Shown in pieces: positions 7,412 to 16,071 of a DNA stretch of 64,000 nt. The translations under genes and the position numbers were made by a program. The DNA is taken from assembly GCF_018882205.1 (NCBI RefSeq), contig NZ_JACVOU010000005.1:1-64000 (forward strand), in the 5' to 3' direction. The stretch's first letter is position 1, and each line of letters starts with the position of its first letter. This stretch comes from Polynucleobacter bastaniensis (GTDB lineage: Bacteria > Pseudomonadota > Gammaproteobacteria > Burkholderiales > Burkholderiaceae). Below the pieces are notes generated by a model. That model was not told the DNA's origin, ran no database searches, and saw only the letters and a program-made list of their open reading frames with translations.

Positions 7412-10399
7412 CTACTTTCTCACCCACTTCCAATCATGAATTGCTTCAAGTCTTTTAATCCGCTCTACAGAAAGCTTATTTTGAGATTTGGTAGACCGTA
7501 CTTTGCTACACCAGCCTCCCAAAGGGTAGCCATCATCAGTTTTATATCTATTTGGAACGTCCGAGCTATTCATTTTTTGAACATATTTCAAAAGCTCATT
7601 AAAACCCTTTTCCCATATATCATTTTTGACATCCCACGACCATTCTGGAAGAGACTCCAATTTTTTTACTCTATCCACAGGAAGTTTATCCTTCCAGTTT
7701 CTTTGTGTAATTACCCATTTCCCTAAAGGATAATTGCTAGTTAAATCATAAGATTTTGGAACCAAAGATGTTCCATTTATTTTGACATATTTTTCTAACT
7801 CGGAAAAGCCAATCTCCCATTTATCGCTTTTCGCATTCCATGACCAACCTTTTACAAGTTGTAACTTAGAAATTCTATCTATGCTTAATTTGCCTTGTTT
7901 ATATCTAGCCCTTTGAGTTCCAGCCCACATAAAAAGGTTTGTACCATTTAAAAGCATTAAGTCTTGAGGTATTTGCAATATTTCTTGATTTTGTTTTTCC
8001 GATAACTCTCTCAAGCTTAAAAAATTATCCTCCCAGCTATCATTTATAAAGTCCCAAGACCAGCCGTTCAAAGATTCTAATCTTCTAATTCGCTCTTCGC
8101 TAAGCTCAAGTTTTCTTACCCTTTGACCGCTAACCCAGTCCATGACTTTTTTCTCAAAATCAGATTCGTATTTACTAGGATTACGGGCAGTACCCTTAAG
8201 TTTTACGTATTCTTCAAGAATTTTAAACTTTGCTTCCCAAAGTTCATCCTTTGGATCCCATGACCAAGCTTTAATAAGCTCAAGTCTTGCTATCTTCTCA
8301 GCATTCAATTTACCAGAGCTATATAATCTCCTTTGACTAATCACCCAGTCTCTAAGGTTAAAAGTATTGAACTCTCGTTCATAGAATGTTAACTGACCCT
8401 TCTCCTCAATATATTTTTCAAGTAGCCCATACCAAAATTCCCATGAGGCAGTAACCTGCTCTACTAAATATGTACTAATTTCTTCGCCAAATTTTTTATC
8501 AATATCTACTGGCAAGTCAATAGTAATTTTTGAAAAAACATTCGGTGAGATCTTGCCTCCGCCTTTGCGTCCCAACTCTGTTCTGATTTCATTTAGCTCA
8601 TCTGCCAATACATCATCATGTGACTTTAGGGCATTCAACACATCCCAAATAGGCTTAAAGTTACCCTCCTCTAGGGCTTGTTCTGGATCGTCACTATTGG
8701 CTATAAAGACTGGAAGGATAATAGTTCCAGCCTTCTTGTTCTCACTTAAACGAATCGCCCTCCCAACGGCTTGAATGATGTCAATCTGACTGCTTCTTGG
8801 ATCTATGAATGCCACACCATCCAAAGATGGCACATCGACACCTTCTGATAAGCATCTTGCATTAGTTAGCAGACCCCTTTGGTCGTCCTTGAGGCTCTTT
8901 AATTGAGATAGCTTTCGCCTTCTTTTATCTGTAGGCATCTCGCCAGAGACAAAGTCAGATTTCAACTCACCACTTGGCTTATGCTTTTCATCAATCCAGC
9001 CAAGAACCTTATGAATATTCTGTGAGAAATCTTCAGCACGGCTAACCCTGCTATGAAAGCTAATTAACCTATGGAGGTCATAGTCTTTAATCGCCTTTAA
9101 AAGCCCGACCTGAGCAGCCAGAGACTCAGCATCCATTTCAATGTCACAGTCTGCCTTTAGTAGCTCCTTGTTCTCAATCCACGCTGAAATAGTTGGATCA
9201 TCAACCCCAATAATGACTACCCGATAGTCAGTTAATAGACCTCGTTTGATCGCCTCACCAAAGCTCAGAGCAAATAACTGCTTTCCAAAGATTGCCTCAT
9301 CATCCATTCCAACAACTTCAACACCACGATCCTCAGCAGCCTTCTTAACGCTGGAGGAGTAGGTTCTGGGAGTGGCGGTAGTGAATAGCCTCTTCTTAGC
9401 CCTAATCTTTTCTTCATCCAAGATGGTTGAGAAGTCACCTGATACCTTGCCAGCACAACGGTGAGCTTCATCAGCAATAGCTAAATCAAATGCAGGAACG
9501 GCTTTGTCTGATTGCGCTTCAGCAATGAGTGGTGACGATTGGTATGTTGAGAGGATCACCTTCTTGCCAGACCCATTAAGGAACGCTGTGATCTCGCCAG
9601 CATTAGAGGTAACTGGGAATGCAAGATCGGCAATGGAATGAACCGCTTCATCTGAACCTCTCCTACCTACGGATTCATCAGAACATACGCAAAGAACCTG
9701 AAACTCTTCATTGGCAGCCAATGTCCATTCATGTAGGGTCTGGGAAAGCAAACCAAGCGAAGGCAGGAGAACAAGCGTTGAATCAACACCGAGCTTTTCT
9801 TTAATCCACAGGGTTGTAAACGTCTTCCCAGTACCACAGGCCATGATCAGCTGACCACGATCTACATCCTTAAAGTTTAAAGCTACCGCATCTATAGCTT
9901 CAATTTGGTGTTCCCTTGGCTTAGGCTTCTCTTTTCGCTTTGCCTTTGGCAGATCATCTAGATTGGCTGGGTATTCAATGTCCGCATCTTCAAAATGGGA
10001 TAGCAGGAAGCGAGTGACAGGCTTATCTTGAGCATCACAGACTTGTTTGGCATTAGGTCCAATTAAGTCTGTAGTGGCAATTAGCAGCCTTTTATCAATT
10101 CCATCTCTATTAGACTCACTAATGAAGGAATCAACATCGGCTTTAGTGATTGAGGTAGTGGCTGCATAACACTTAGCCTGAACAGCCCAGTTCTCACCAT
10201 TTTTATGTTTAAAGACTAGATCAATACCGCAGTCACGACCCCAGCTATCTGGATATTCATCCCAAAGCCAAACCTGATCCACTTGGGTAGACCATTCAGG
10301 ATCATTCTTGAGAAACCATTTAACAAAATGCTCAAACTGCTTTCCACGCTTACCATAATCAGGATCAAGGCTTAGGAGAAATTCATTAAATGTTGCCAT
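7412..10399 (-). CDS. Nuclease-helicase with HA repeats (Mrr-like N-terminus, SF2 helicase)
   Basis: A 995-residue protein. The N-terminal domain (~1-120) has a PD-(D/E)XK Mrr-like core: GID ending at D60, then QAK at 74-76. A superfamily-2 helicase follows: Walker A ACGTGKT at ~187-193, DEAH at ~310-313, TATP at ~341, then the C-lobe with RCLSEGVDVP and the arginine-finger motif QAVGRAIR. From ~680 to the end come five helicase-associated (HA) repeats, each closing on W-x-W (AWSWD, GWSWD, GWSWN, EWSWD, DWKWV). This resembles solo restriction/defence helicases that translocate on and cut foreign DNA. No methyltransferase gene lies nearby. A defence role is inferred; a role in island replication is the alternative. 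Confidence 0.85.
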   Translation of the reverse strand: MATFNEFLLSLDPDYGKRGKQFEHFVKWFLKNDPEWSTQVDQVWLWDEYPDSWGRDCGIDLVFKHKNGENWAVQAKCYAATTSITKADVDSFISESNRDGIDKRLLIATTDLIGPNAKQVCDAQDKPVTRFLLSHFEDADIEYPANLDDLPKAKRKEKPKPREHQIEAIDAVALNFKDVDRGQLIMACGTGKTFTTLWIKEKLGVDSTLVLLPSLGLLSQTLHEWTLAANEEFQVLCVCSDESVGRRGSDEAVHSIADLAFPVTSNAGEITAFLNGSGKKVILSTYQSSPLIAEAQSDKAVPAFDLAIADEAHRCAGKVSGDFSTILDEEKIRAKKRLFTTATPRTYSSSVKKAAEDRGVEVVGMDDEAIFGKQLFALSFGEAIKRGLLTDYRVVIIGVDDPTISAWIENKELLKADCDIEMDAESLAAQVGLLKAIKDYDLHRLISFHSRVSRAEDFSQNIHKVLGWIDEKHKPSGELKSDFVSGEMPTDKRRRKLSQLKSLKDDQRGLLTNARCLSEGVDVPSLDGVAFIDPRSSQIDIIQAVGRAIRLSENKKAGTIILPVFIANSDDPEQALEEGNFKPIWDVLNALKSHDDVLADELNEIRTELGRKGGGKISPNVFSKITIDLPVDIDKKFGEEISTYLVEQVTASWEFWYGLLEKYIEEKGQLTFYEREFNTFNLRDWVISQRRLYSSGKLNAEKIARLELIKAWSWDPKDELWEAKFKILEEYVKLKGTARNPSKYESDFEKKVMDWVSGQRVRKLELSEERIRRLESLNGWSWDFINDSWEDNFLSLRELSEKQNQEILQIPQDLMLLNGTNLFMWAGTQRARYKQGKLSIDRISKLQLVKGWSWNAKSDKWEIGFSELEKYVKINGTSLVPKSYDLTSNYPLGKWVITQRNWKDKLPVDRVKKLESLPEWSWDVKNDIWEKGFNELLKYVQKMNSSDVPNRYKTDDGYPLGGWCSKVRSTKSQNKLSVERIKRLEAIHDWKWVRK

Positions 10400-10423
10400 C
10401 TACTTAATTGGAGGGGTCTTGCC

Positions 10424-11098
10424 CTAAAAACAATTCGTCACCGAACCCGCAGTTGTGCATGTCATCATTTTGTTATTTGGAAGCATATAGGTCCGAGTTT
10501 GCATAGGAGCAACTGGAGGTTGCAAAGGGGCAAGTCCATTTGCCTGTCTATAGGCATCTGCGGGACTCTGACCACTTGTCATCCTTTGACCCATATCCAT
10601 TAACTTCATAGATGCATCAATTCTTCTTTGCTTATCAGCTTTATCATATGCTTGTTTTTGCTCAAGAAACTGCGCTTGGTTTTGTTGTGCTTGCTGACGG
10701 GCCTGATCAATTTGCAATCTACAAGAAGCATACTCAGGGGATTTAGGCTTAAAACCATACTTAATACAAGTTGCCCCGTCTGGATCTGCACCTGCGACAG
10801 CTGTATCTTTTCTCTCCATCAACTCCAAAACACAATTACCAAAAGATTCAGTTTTTCTCTTAAATCCCATATCAGAGCATGAAGCTTCTTCGGATGACGT
10901 AATGCTATTAGATTCCTGTATTTTCTTTGAATTAGGTCCAGAGCTTCCATTTACACAAGCATCAAGCTGGTCTTTAGTTGCTGAGTTACCTAGCTTTTCA
11001 AGACATTCAAAACGAGAAGGGCCAGCGTAAGAAAACTCTACGAAAGCCAGAAAACAGATGTTAACCAAAAATACTATTTTGAAAGTTGAAGTACGCAT
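10424..11098 (-). CDS. Exported protein with two Cys-GFK-Cys motifs
   Basis: A 224-residue protein with an N-terminal signal peptide (hydrophobic IVFLVNICFLAFVEF, cleavage near SYA-G). It contains two copies of a C-x3-GFK-x9-C motif (CSDMGFKRKTESFGNC and CIKYGFKPKSPEYASC), then a Gln-rich coiled stretch (~130-155) and a C-terminal part ending with two Cys in TCTTAGSVTNC. The start lies 25 bases inside the end of the upstream HiPIP gene, so the two are coupled. The motif also occurs in both upstream genes. Probably periplasmic; the function is unknown. Confidence 0.7.
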   Translation of the reverse strand: MRTSTFKIVFLVNICFLAFVEFSYAGPSRFECLEKLGNSATKDQLDACVNGSSGPNSKKIQESNSITSSEEASCSDMGFKRKTESFGNCVLELMERKDTAVAGADPDGATCIKYGFKPKSPEYASCRLQIDQARQQAQQNQAQFLEQKQAYDKADKQRRIDASMKLMDMGQRMTSGQSPADAYRQANGLAPLQPPVAPMQTRTYMLPNNKMMTCTTAGSVTNCF

Positions 11099-11562
11099 TT
11101 TGCATAACCCTCAGTTCCAGATTTAAATCCCAAATCTGCACATTGTGCTTTAGCAGCATCAATACTCATACTTGTATTACGCATATTTTGCGGAGCGGGA
11201 TTGGCTGTCTGCGGTGCAGGAGCAGAGTAATTTTGTGGTGGTGCGGAACCTGAATACCCTGCCTTTCTAGCGTATGCAGAACACCACCCACTAGCACTTA
11301 CATTTTTACCTGCGAATAGCGGGCAACCACCATATGAGGATCCTATGGAGCCTTGATATAAGGCACAGTTATAACATCCTTGATCTGTTGAAAACTTAGC
11401 ATATTTTGCCCTATCAACATTCATCGCATTTTCTTTGTAGCCCAAAGCGTTTGCATTTATATCAGACTCAGAGAGCATTACTTGAGAATTGACATTTTTA
11501 CTTAGGCAAGTTCCAAGCAGAGAAATTGAATAAATCGTAAAAAATCTTCTATTAATAATCAC
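11074..11562 (-). CDS. High-potential iron-sulfur protein (HiPIP) with a C-terminal Cys-GFK motif
   Basis: A 162-residue exported electron carrier. The middle (~50-101) matches HiPIP closely: AKYAKF, then the [4Fe-4S] ligands C63-x2-C66, C80 and C94 in CYNCALYQG, GGCPLF and GWCSAY. The N-terminus has a twin-arginine-like NRRFF followed by a hydrophobic stretch, consistent with Tat export of a folded cluster protein. A Pro/Ala-rich linker (~105-130) leads to CADLGFKSGTEGYAKC, the motif shared with both neighbouring genes. HiPIPs normally donate electrons in periplasmic respiration or photosynthesis; finding one fused to this motif on an island is unusual. Confidence 0.82.
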   Translation of the reverse strand: MIINRRFFTIYSISLLGTCLSKNVNSQVMLSESDINANALGYKENAMNVDRAKYAKFSTDQGCYNCALYQGSIGSSYGGCPLFAGKNVSASGWCSAYARKAGYSGSAPPQNYSAPAPQTANPAPQNMRNTSMSIDAAKAQCADLGFKSGTEGYAKCVLQLSK

Positions 11563-11577
11563 AGGATAGCCATCTTG

Positions 11578-12033
11578 TTACTTAGTAAATTTTAGTACGC
11601 AATTACCAAATTGCTCAGTACCTTGCTTGAATCCTAAATCAACGCATTTTGATTTAGCTTGTTCAATAGATAATAATGTTGTTACGGGAGGTTTTTGTAC
11701 GGGGCTTGCAGGGGGTGCTGAATAACTTTGCATACCGTTACATTGATATTTCCAATAAGTAGTGCCTGCAAGCGGATTATCGGGCCTTGATTTTGTGGGT
11801 TGTCCTTTTAATCCACCATAGGAGGAGCAATTTTGCGAAGCTCTCTGCTCAACCTGAGGATAGCCAGTACCAGAAAAAGCAGCTAACTCACCAACATAAC
11901 CATTGCTAGAAGAGGGTCCCTTCCATATCGCTCCAAACGTATTATGGTCTTGGATTCCCGAAATATACCCAGCACAGCCAAGCAAGGGTATTTGAATCAA
12001 AAGAATTGAGGCAAAGGAAGCAAGTCTTTTCAT
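11578..12033 (-). CDS. Putative lipoprotein with a C-terminal Cys-GFK motif
   Basis: A 151-residue lipoprotein. The signal ends in LLGC at residues ~17-20, giving lipidation at Cys. The mature part starts with Gly/Ser-rich sequence and a region with YVGELAAFSGTG and two Cys (QNCSSYGG, YQCNG) that resembles DUF4189-like secreted domains only weakly. After a Pro-rich linker it ends in CVDLGFKQGTEQFGNC. It is the first gene of the trio; the HiPIP gene follows after 15 bases. No enzymatic residues were recognised. Confidence 0.72.
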   Translation of the reverse strand: MKRLASFASILLIQIPLLGCAGYISGIQDHNTFGAIWKGPSSSNGYVGELAAFSGTGYPQVEQRASQNCSSYGGLKGQPTKSRPDNPLAGTTYWKYQCNGMQSYSAPPASPVQKPPVTTLLSIEQAKSKCVDLGFKQGTEQFGNCVLKFTK

Positions 12034-12171
12034 TTTTTAGTATTACCTTTTTTTAAACGATACCATTTTTTGCCTTCCAAATGTCCAAAATACTGTGCAA
12101 GACAAATATGGGACTCCTAAGCTTAATTTAGGGGTACGGGTACGGTGGGGTCTGGGTTCTAGGAAATCAGC

Positions 12172-12185
12172 AAGGGGTACCCCTT
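12172..12185. promoter_or_regulatory. Perfect 14-bp palindrome, possible operator
   Basis: AAGGGGTACCCCTT is a perfect palindrome between the divergent lipoprotein operon (start 12033) and the 118-residue gene (start 12222). A related GGGGTACGGG lies 40 bases to the left. The location suits a dimeric repressor; no regulator gene is evident nearby. Confidence 0.35.
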
Positions 12186-12221
12186 AATGCTAATCTGAGG
12201 ATTACTTAATGGAAATGGACT

Positions 12222-12578
12222 ATGGACTGGAATCTTACAAACAAGCAGAAAGATCAACTGCTAGAGTTATTGAATAGCTTAGGCAGCCATTCTGTCTATC
12301 CAGTCGCTTACGTTAAGGACAAACTTATTGGCTGTGGTGTGCCAGTAAAAATTAATGAAATTGATAATGAACTACTCATAGGCTCTATAAGAGTAAAAGA
12401 AATTGATCCTGAATTTGGAAAGCCGGGAATCTACCCTTCCCACATCCTACAAGCTGCTATAGATGACCATGGTTATAGGGATGAAATAGTCTCAGAAATG
12501 ACTGGGCGAGGATTCTACTTCCGTGATTGCCTAGAGCAACTAGCATTTAAATGGGGTATCCGAAAAAACTACCTGTGA
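12222..12578 (+). CDS. Hypothetical protein at the right island end (118 aa)
   Basis: A soluble, acidic protein with no recognised domain. The N-terminal helix TNKQKDQLLELLNSLGSHSVYPVAYVKDKL is followed by mixed sequence and GYRDEIVSEMTGRGFYFRDCLEQLAFKWGI near the end. It is divergent from the exported-protein operon and the only non-integrase gene reading toward the right end. It could be a regulator or an accessory excision factor by position, but nothing in the sequence shows this. Confidence 0.55.
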   Translation: MDWNLTNKQKDQLLELLNSLGSHSVYPVAYVKDKLIGCGVPVKINEIDNELLIGSIRVKEIDPEFGKPGIYPSHILQAAIDDHGYRDEIVSEMTGRGFYFRDCLEQLAFKWGIRKNYL

Positions 12579-12632
12579 ATATGGACAAGCAAATGATTCG
12601 CCCCTGACCAGAGAACGAACTTATTAATAATT

Positions 12633-12650
12633 TGGTCCCCGTTTGGTCCC
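12633..12650 (+). repeat. TGGTCCC direct-repeat pair at the right island end
   Basis: Copies at 12633-12639 and 12644-12650 have the same 11-base spacing and orientation as the left-end pair. They lie 129 bases from the right attachment core. A second arm-type integrase site is the likely meaning. Confidence 0.6.
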
Positions 12651-12761
12651 CTAGTTTTAAAAAATTATTGTATAAACAGGTTTGGTACCGAGATTCTGTA
12701 ATTTTAGAGCGGGCAACCTATTGATTTTGATGGTTCAAGGCGAAGCCGAACAGTCCTGATA

Positions 12762-12803
<42 letters not shown>

Positions 12804-12839
12804 TTATATGCTGGGTGTAACTAGAACAATAAGGGAAAG

Positions 12840-12916
12840 TGGTCGGAGTACAAGGATTCGAACCTTGGACCCCCTGCTCCCAAAGCAGGTGCGCTACCAG
12901 GCTGCGCTACACTCCG
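12840..12916 (-). tRNA. tRNA-Pro (anticodon UGG)
   Basis: The cloverleaf reads on the minus strand: acceptor CGGAGTG pairs with TACTCCG (one G-T), the anticodon stem CCTGC/GCAGG encloses the loop TTTGGGA with anticodon TGG, and the T-loop is TTCGAAT. The discriminator A and CCA are encoded. The remnant of tRNA-Arg follows after 36 bases, so the two probably formed one transcript before the island inserted. Confidence 0.96.
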
Positions 12917-12976
12917 ACGGAATCAATATTCTACACTGAGATGACCTACAGGGGCAAATACTGTAAGATTCGGGGC

Positions 12977-13342
12977 ATGGAAGCCTTATTTTTAAGCAAA
13001 TTCAGAAAGCAACTCAGGGGCTTCCTTGCCCTCAGTTTTCTGCTTGCCAGCTTACTGGGCACCCACTGGATTGGCTTTGCTCACGGCATTGCTCACTCCG
13101 GAATCCATCACCAAAATATTGAATTAAGTTGCACAGACCAAGCGCCAGCCCTTGGCCATAGTTTTTCTAGTTGTCATTTGCTTGATGCACTCACACTTGC
13201 TGGCTTTGTTGCCTCAACTCCAAACTTATTCCTTGGCACCAACCTCTTTCATGAGATGCAATTGGTATCCAATGATTCTTCACTAGCTCAAACTCAAATT
13301 GGGCTTTATCAATCTAGAGCTCCACCTAGCTTCATTCTGTAA
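12977..13342 (+). CDS. Small His-rich membrane/exported protein upstream of the TonB receptor
   Basis: A 121-residue protein from the ATG at 12977 (MEALFLSKF). The longer frame from 12839 runs through antisense tRNA-Pro and is not real. The N-terminal hydrophobic segment FLALSFLLASLLGTHWIGF is a signal or anchor. It is followed by a His cluster (AHGIAHSGIHHQ) and a later CHLLD. It lies 90 bases before a ZnuD-like receptor gene on the same strand. Small His-rich proteins beside metal receptors often relate to zinc or copper handling; that link is inferred from context only. Confidence 0.6.
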   Translation: MEALFLSKFRKQLRGFLALSFLLASLLGTHWIGFAHGIAHSGIHHQNIELSCTDQAPALGHSFSSCHLLDALTLAGFVASTPNLFLGTNLFHEMQLVSNDSSLAQTQIGLYQSRAPPSFIL

Positions 13343-13432
13343 TTCATCATCACGCCAGGCTAATGCTTGGCCTACCGATTTATTCAATGCATCCACCTTA
13401 CTAGGTGCATTTTTCAGAATGAAGGCTTTACT

Positions 13433-15535
13433 ATGTGGCACCCCCATCATTGTTTAGGCAAGCAAAAACTCATTTTTATTCTTATCTCTAGCTTATTGAG
13501 CTCAGTCACTCTCGCTCAATCAGCTGCCCCAAGCTTGGAAATCACTGCCACAGGATCACAAGAGGCTACTCAAAGCATTCTGACGCCAACCAAGGTTTTG
13601 CAAGGCGATGAGCTTCTCAATAAATTAGGTGCAACTCTAGGCGCCACACTAGCCAATGAGCTTGGTGTCTCTGCTACAGGATATGGCGCAGGCTCATCTC
13701 GACCAGTCATTCGAGGTCTTGAAGGTGCACGTGTACAAATTTTGCAAAATGGTCTCTCCGTTGGCGATGTATCTAACATCTCACAAGATCATGCCGTGGG
13801 AAACAATATGCAAAATGCGCACCAAGTTGAGATTCTTCGTGGTGCAGCTGCCCTACTCTATGGCTCAGGATCAAGCGGTGGACTAGTTAATGTGATCAAC
13901 GATCGCATCCTCACCAATTTGCCTGATAGACCAACTGGCGCTGTCAATACCAGCTATGAGACTGTAAATAATGGCAGATCTGGAGCATTAGAGGTAGATG
14001 GTGCTTTTGGCTCAATAGCAGTACACGTAGATACCGCAATGAATAATGCCAATAATTACCGCATACCAGGCAACTCAACACAATCGCAGGGTGAGCCTAC
14101 TGGAGGGTGGACTGTTCCACCGGATGGAAACGGCGGCAATAACTATTCTGGTAACTTACCCAATAGCTTCAGTAAGCAGAATAATTTAGGTGTTGGCGTT
14201 TCTTATATAGGTGAATCTGGCTACACCGGAGTTTCTGTAGAGCGCTTAAATAATAACTACGGCATTCCGACGCCTGAAGGAGGATCGATTAACCAATCGC
14301 AAAATCGATATGACGTTCAGCATCAAACTCGAGATCCATTTGCGGGATTTTCATCTTTGAAATTGAGTGCAGCCAATTCGAATTACAACCATACTGAATT
14401 TAATAACGTGGGTAGCGCTGCTGCAGTTTGGAAGAACATTGCCAATGAGGCTCGCCTAGAATTGGCTCACAATCCGATAGCTGGATGGAAAGGTACTTTT
14501 GGAGCTCAAGTCTCTGCTGCCTCTCTCAATGCTACCGAAGTGGGTACAGGTAGTTATGCCATTGTTCCTCCAACCAAAACCAATTCTAATGCCTTATTTT
14601 GGATCGAGGAAGGCAAGTGGAATTCTTTACAAGGCAGCCTGGGGCTACGCTATAACAATGTTGCCCAGAATCCGAATTTGGGTACAGCCTTAGAGACTCA
14701 GCCTACAGTCGCCCCTGCCGGAACTACTCCTAGTATTACTCTGCAGAATCGCAAATTTAATCTCATGTCCTATTCTGCCGGTAGCTTATGGAATTTCATG
14801 CAAGGGTATGGAACTGGGGTAGCTTATACCGTGTCACAAAGAGCACCGAGTGCTCAAGAACTCTATTCTTATGGCGCACATGAATCCACTGCCACCTTTG
14901 ATATTGGTAATCCCAATTTGGGTAAGGAGACCTCACATAACTTAGAGTTCAATATTCAGAAGACTAGTGGATTATTGAGGAGCAAGGCAAGTGTCTATGC
15001 CAACCGTTTTAATAACTATATTTATGGTTATTACACTGGTAGCACTATTAATAATGGTGGGCAAGGTGATGGCTTTAACGTAGTGACTGCGCAGCAAGCT
15101 GCAGCGACCATTAAAGGTATTGAAGGTGAACTTACCTACAACTGGAATCAGACTGGCTTAGGCAGTCGCGTATTCGGCGATGCTTCACAAGGGACTTTTG
15201 ATGCGGGAGGTAATCTACCCCTACAGCCTGCACCACGCTTAGGCGCAGAGTTAGCACACCAAAAAAATGGCTGGCTTACGAGTACGACTTACATCTACAG
15301 CTATCAACAGAATCGCTTGGCAAGCTGGGAGCAAGGCCCTGCTCCAAGCTATAACTTATTAAATGCTGGCATCTCTTATACAGAAAAAGTAAGAGATGTA
15401 AATTGGACTGTGTATATGAATCTGAAGAACTTGCTCAATGAGCAAGTTCGGTATGCTACGACGCCAATGGCTGTCAGGTTATATGCACCTCAACCCGGTA
15501 GGAGTCTCATGATTGGCTTGCGAGGAACCTTCTAA
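13433..15535 (+). CDS. znuD: TonB-dependent outer-membrane receptor, ZnuD-like
   Basis: A 700-residue outer-membrane receptor that imports a metal or metal complex with energy from TonB-ExbBD. The start at 13433 is supported by GAAGG 7 bases upstream. A signal peptide (LIFILISSLLSSVTLAQS) is followed by the plug domain (~35-150) with SRPVIRGLEGARVQILQNG, then NISQDHAVGNN and VEILRGAAALLYGSGSSGG. The DHA segment is like the SPDHA region of ZnuD zinc receptors. The rest is a 22-strand barrel ending in an aromatic residue (LRGTF). Its small His-rich upstream neighbour fits a metal role. No Zur box was recognised. Zinc is likely, but other substrates cannot be excluded. Confidence 0.75.
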   Translation: MWHPHHCLGKQKLIFILISSLLSSVTLAQSAAPSLEITATGSQEATQSILTPTKVLQGDELLNKLGATLGATLANELGVSATGYGAGSSRPVIRGLEGARVQILQNGLSVGDVSNISQDHAVGNNMQNAHQVEILRGAAALLYGSGSSGGLVNVINDRILTNLPDRPTGAVNTSYETVNNGRSGALEVDGAFGSIAVHVDTAMNNANNYRIPGNSTQSQGEPTGGWTVPPDGNGGNNYSGNLPNSFSKQNNLGVGVSYIGESGYTGVSVERLNNNYGIPTPEGGSINQSQNRYDVQHQTRDPFAGFSSLKLSAANSNYNHTEFNNVGSAAAVWKNIANEARLELAHNPIAGWKGTFGAQVSAASLNATEVGTGSYAIVPPTKTNSNALFWIEEGKWNSLQGSLGLRYNNVAQNPNLGTALETQPTVAPAGTTPSITLQNRKFNLMSYSAGSLWNFMQGYGTGVAYTVSQRAPSAQELYSYGAHESTATFDIGNPNLGKETSHNLEFNIQKTSGLLRSKASVYANRFNNYIYGYYTGSTINNGGQGDGFNVVTAQQAAATIKGIEGELTYNWNQTGLGSRVFGDASQGTFDAGGNLPLQPAPRLGAELAHQKNGWLTSTTYIYSYQQNRLASWEQGPAPSYNLLNAGISYTEKVRDVNWTVYMNLKNLLNEQVRYATTPMAVRLYAPQPGRSLMIGLRGTF

Positions 15536-15543
15536 GTTTTCGC

Positions 15544-16071
15544 CTATTTTAGATAGGCCATTAGTAAAGCTCCAAATCCTCCTGAGCCAAGAATCACTAA
15601 TACTGGATTAATCTTGGTTCTGAGAATGAGATACAGAGTGACTAGGGCAAGAGCCAAGGTAATACTGCTCACTACAGATGCTTTGGCAACCGCGTAAACA
15701 CCAGAAGACATTAGCCCAATAGAAATGGGCTCAAGCGCATTTTGAATAGATCGACGCCAAGGACTTTCTCCAAAACGATTCCATAAGCGCCCGACATAAA
15801 AACAAAGAACGCTTGAAGGCAAAAAGAAGGATAGCAAGACTACCCCCGCACCGATGAGTCCAGCAATTTGATAGCCAATGACTAGAACCATCAACATATT
15901 AGGGCCAGGCGCTAACTGGCCAATACTATAAATATGAACAAATTGGGTGTGGTCGATACCAAACTGATGTGCGAGTATGGTTTGCATCTCCGGTAACACG
16001 GCAGTACCGCCACCAACCGCAAGAATGGAAAGCAAAGCAAAGGTCCAAGCTAAGTGAATCAATAGGCTCAT
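15544..16071 (-). CDS. chrA: CHR-family transporter, C-terminal-half subunit
   Basis: A 175-residue membrane protein, half the length of classical ChrA, so a short-chain CHR protein that works with its partner encoded just upstream. Family signs are AVGGGTAVLPEMQ near the N-terminus and the GQLAPGPNMLMV motif. About five to six helices are visible. It overlaps the partner by 4 bases (ATGA). CHR proteins export chromate or related oxyanions. Here the pair is the tail of an operon that begins with ppk2, so another anion is possible. Confidence 0.85.
   Translation of the reverse strand: MSLLIHLAWTFALLSILAVGGGTAVLPEMQTILAHQFGIDHTQFVHIYSIGQLAPGPNMLMVLVIGYQIAGLIGAGVVLLSFFLPSSVLCFYVGRLWNRFGESPWRRSIQNALEPISIGLMSSGVYAVAKASVVSSITLALALVTLYLILRTKINPVLVILGSGGFGALLMAYLK

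Noticed and set aside
7247-7726. Plus-strand open frame of 159 codons over the small genes and helicase end
   Set aside because: It is antisense to three better-supported genes and has no ribosome site or recognisable protein pattern.
12839-12976. N-terminal extension of the His-rich protein starting MVGVQGFEPWT
   Set aside because: It is the translation of the strand opposite tRNA-Pro; this peptide is a known kind of annotation artefact. The gene starts at 12977.
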